Source: an uncultured Flammeovirgaceae bacterium (lineage in GTDB: Bacteria; Bacteroidota; Bacteroidia; Cytophagales; Cyclobacteriaceae). From it: a DNA stretch of 7,480 nucleotides. Position numbers and translations under genes: made by a program. The notes beneath the pieces were generated by a model. It saw only the letters and a program-made list of their open reading frames with translations, did not search any database and had not been told where the DNA came from. Shown in pieces: positions 5,947-7,480 of the stretch (position 1 is its first letter; each line of letters begins with the position of its first letter). The DNA lies in NCBI GenBank assembly GCA_946886805.1, contig CAMPJM010000187.1:1-7480 (forward strand). Direction: 5' to 3'.

Positions 5947-6891
5947 TTAAGAGATTAAACTTTTCAGGAAGGGCAAAAATCCCTTTTCCTTATTTTCTTC
6001 TTTCTTTTCGACTATTAATTCTTTGTCGCGCTCCCGCATATGATATGCAGTGAAATCAACCACTTTCCGATCATCGGATGAAAGCTCCAGGCTCACATTT
6101 CCCATGATCGATTGGAGCATGTGGTTGCCTTTTTCTATTTCATATTTCAAGTCTATTTCTCCCTTAAGATCGAATCCGGGCGTAGTTTCGCCAAATTGAT
6201 TGTACCCGGTTTGTAATTCATAGGCTGTCCTCTTATCATCAGGTTTTCCTTTCCTTTTGATTACGATTGTGTCGTAATGGGTATACTCATCTGAAATTTC
6301 CTGTGTAAGGGCATACCTAACCGGAGGCCTTCCCGGAACAATCGGGAATTCTATGGGAGGCGTTTTTCGACGGCTTTGAATGGGGAAACTGAAACCTAAA
6401 AATGCTGTAAGAAAAATATCATGTTGAACCAAAGGCGCTAAAAAGCCATTGGCAATCATTTTCTCAGTCTTGTTTAGGTACCATTGCGAATTTTTGTCCT
6501 TGTAATACCCATCCAATTCCCTTCTGATATTTTGCCATCGTGTTTGGATTTCCTTTTGGTTCAATATCTCGAGCGAATTTGCAAACGGTAAAAATTCCAT
6601 TTCCAGAGGATAAAATGCCTCGGAGCATTTCAGGGCTAAATCCATAACAATGCTGTTCTCGCTCCTATGGTTGATCCTCACATCACTTTTTTTATAAATT
6701 ATTCTAAAGGCATTGGCAGTGCCCAAACTCTTCTCCATTTCTATAAAACCCTCAAATGTAATTACCTGCTTTGATGCTTCTGAGCCATTTGAGAGGTTAA
6801 GAGTAACACCATAGATTCTTGTAAAAGAAAATACCTGCTGATATAAAAAGCTATCAGGAGCAAACTCAACTAAATTCAGACTTTGTTTCAA
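5947..6891 (-). CDS. Conserved-looking protein between VgrG and PAAR-like gene, possible spike adaptor
   Basis: This encodes 314 residues without signal peptide or transmembrane segment, so it is probably cytoplasmic. The start is TTG at the complement of 6889-6891, overlapping the vgrG stop as TTGA. The next in-frame ATG is about 50 codons downstream, after residues (LNLVEF, FTRIYG, VITFEGFIEME) that look like genuine coding sequence, so the TTG is preferred. The N-terminal half is strand-rich; a middle part (about 84-170) includes CSEAFYPLEMEF, IQTRWQNIRRELDGYY and HDIFLTAFLGFSFP; a Pro-rich stretch PPIEFPIVPGRPPVRY lies at 178-193. The C-terminus is a Lys/Glu linker (294-303) followed by GFLPFLKSLIS. 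I recall similarly organised proteins beside vgrG in other Bacteroidota T6SS loci but cannot name a family. Location between the spike and its tip suggests an adaptor or chaperone role comparable to DUF4123 or DUF2169 proteins elsewhere; this is inference. Confidence 0.82.
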   Translation of the reverse strand: MKQSLNLVEFAPDSFLYQQVFSFTRIYGVTLNLSNGSEASKQVITFEGFIEMEKSLGTANAFRIIYKKSDVRINHRSENSIVMDLALKCSEAFYPLEMEFLPFANSLEILNQKEIQTRWQNIRRELDGYYKDKNSQWYLNKTEKMIANGFLAPLVQHDIFLTAFLGFSFPIQSRRKTPPIEFPIVPGRPPVRYALTQEISDEYTHYDTIVIKRKGKPDDKRTAYELQTGYNQFGETTPGFDLKGEIDLKYEIEKGNHMLQSIMGNVSLELSSDDRKVVDFTAYHMRERDKELIVEKKEENKEKGFLPFLKSLIS

Positions 6892-7480
6892 AACAACTTT
6901 ACTTTTTCATTACTTTGGATGTCCACTGATTTATTGGATGCCAGCGTTAGATTTTTGCTGGTGCTATTTATTGTTACTTCTTCTGAATTTGTTTCAGACT
7001 TTTTAGAGGATGAAATCACCTCATTCTCCACATGCTCATTCACATCCTTGGCCATCACATTAAAAGTTTCTCCAATACTGCAATTCATATTTTTTCCTGC
7101 CCCTACATAGATATTTTCTGTAGCATCGAATTGGATATTTTTTGCAGAAAGCTTTAGATCGTTACCGCTTGATATATGAATGTCATTTGTATTGGTATTG
7201 ATTTTTATAAAATTCTGGTTTTTGTCAGTAATGATGATTTTTTCATCTCCATCTGTATCATTAAACTCAATGGTATGTCCAGTTCGAGTCCTAATGGCTT
7301 TAATGTCGTTTTTCTTCGTTACAAAACTTTCCGGTCTTGCTTTACCGTGGTACAAACTCCCCATCACATAGGGCTTTTCAGCGTTGCTGTTCTCAAAACC
7401 CACCACTACCTCTTCGCCGATTTCCGGGACAAAAAACATCCCTTTGTCGGAACCTGCGTAGGGGGTGGAGATCCTCAGCC
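6888..7480 (-). CDS. vgrG: VgrG (TssI) spike protein, C-terminal part (runs off right edge)
   Basis: The reading frame is open to the window edge, giving 196 C-terminal residues; an internal Met at 7439 is not the true start. The visible start LRISTPYAGSDKGMFFVPE, then GEEVVVGFENSNAEKPYVMGSLYHG, is the classic end of the gp5/VgrG OB-fold domain that joins the gp27-like base to the spike. It is followed by RTRTGHTIEFNDTDGDEKIII and then short alternating strands (FIKIN, DIHIS, LKLSAK, IQFDA, IYVGA, VTINS, LTLAS, VDIQS) that would form the triple-stranded beta-helix needle. VgrG trimerises as the puncturing spike of the T6SS. The protein ends at EKVKLF with no PAAR or toxin extension, so effector and tip are encoded by following genes. 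Its TGA overlaps the next TTG start. Assignment to the Bacteroidota T6SS subtype, rather than another contractile injection system, rests on the DUF4280 neighbour. Confidence 0.94.
   Translation of the reverse strand, partial: LRISTPYAGSDKGMFFVPEIGEEVVVGFENSNAEKPYVMGSLYHGKARPESFVTKKNDIKAIRTRTGHTIEFNDTDGDEKIIITDKNQNFIKINTNTNDIHISSGNDLKLSAKNIQFDATENIYVGAGKNMNCSIGETFNVMAKDVNEHVENEVISSSKKSETNSEEVTINSTSKNLTLASNKSVDIQSNEKVKLF

Overview
The window reads as part of a Bacteroidota genome. The base composition is AT-rich, ribosome-binding sites are weak or absent in front of most genes, and the gene set is typical of a Bacteroidota (subtype iii) type VI secretion (T6SS) spike/effector module. All supported genes lie on the minus strand, so the operon runs from the right edge to the left edge. 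No tRNA, rRNA, CRISPR array, insertion sequence or convincing terminator was seen.

In the direction of transcription the layout is as follows. (1) The 3' part of a VgrG spike gene enters at the right edge (6888-7480). (2) A 314-residue protein of unrecognised family follows (5947-6891); its TTG start overlaps the vgrG stop, and it is a plausible spike adaptor or effector-loading protein. (3) Next is a DUF4280 PAAR-like spike-tip protein (5446-5937). (4) Then comes a large 882-residue protein of unrecognised family (2795-5443), the best candidate for the delivered effector. (5) Two tandem paralogous exported proteins follow (1830-2798 and 815-1789), one with a lipoprotein signal and one with an ordinary Sec signal peptide. 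They are best read as periplasm-facing immunity proteins. (6) Next are two decayed copies of the same family that are not open reading frames (about 613-800 and about 478-577). (7) A partial gene of unknown function runs off the left edge (1-310).

The first five genes are fused by 4-base overlaps or separated by only 2-9 bases, and the second paralog follows after about 40 bases, so they probably form one transcription unit. The inferred logic is that VgrG and the PAAR-like protein form the spike, the 314-residue protein assists assembly or loading, the 882-residue protein is carried on the spike, and the exported paralogs protect the producer or its siblings at the cell envelope.

The most notable observations are the candidate new effector/immunity pair and the tandem immunity-gene array of two intact and two degraded copies. 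Both degraded copies were found by comparing the apparently empty 311-814 region with the intact genes. Toxic activity and immunity function are inferences from context; no catalytic domain was recognised.
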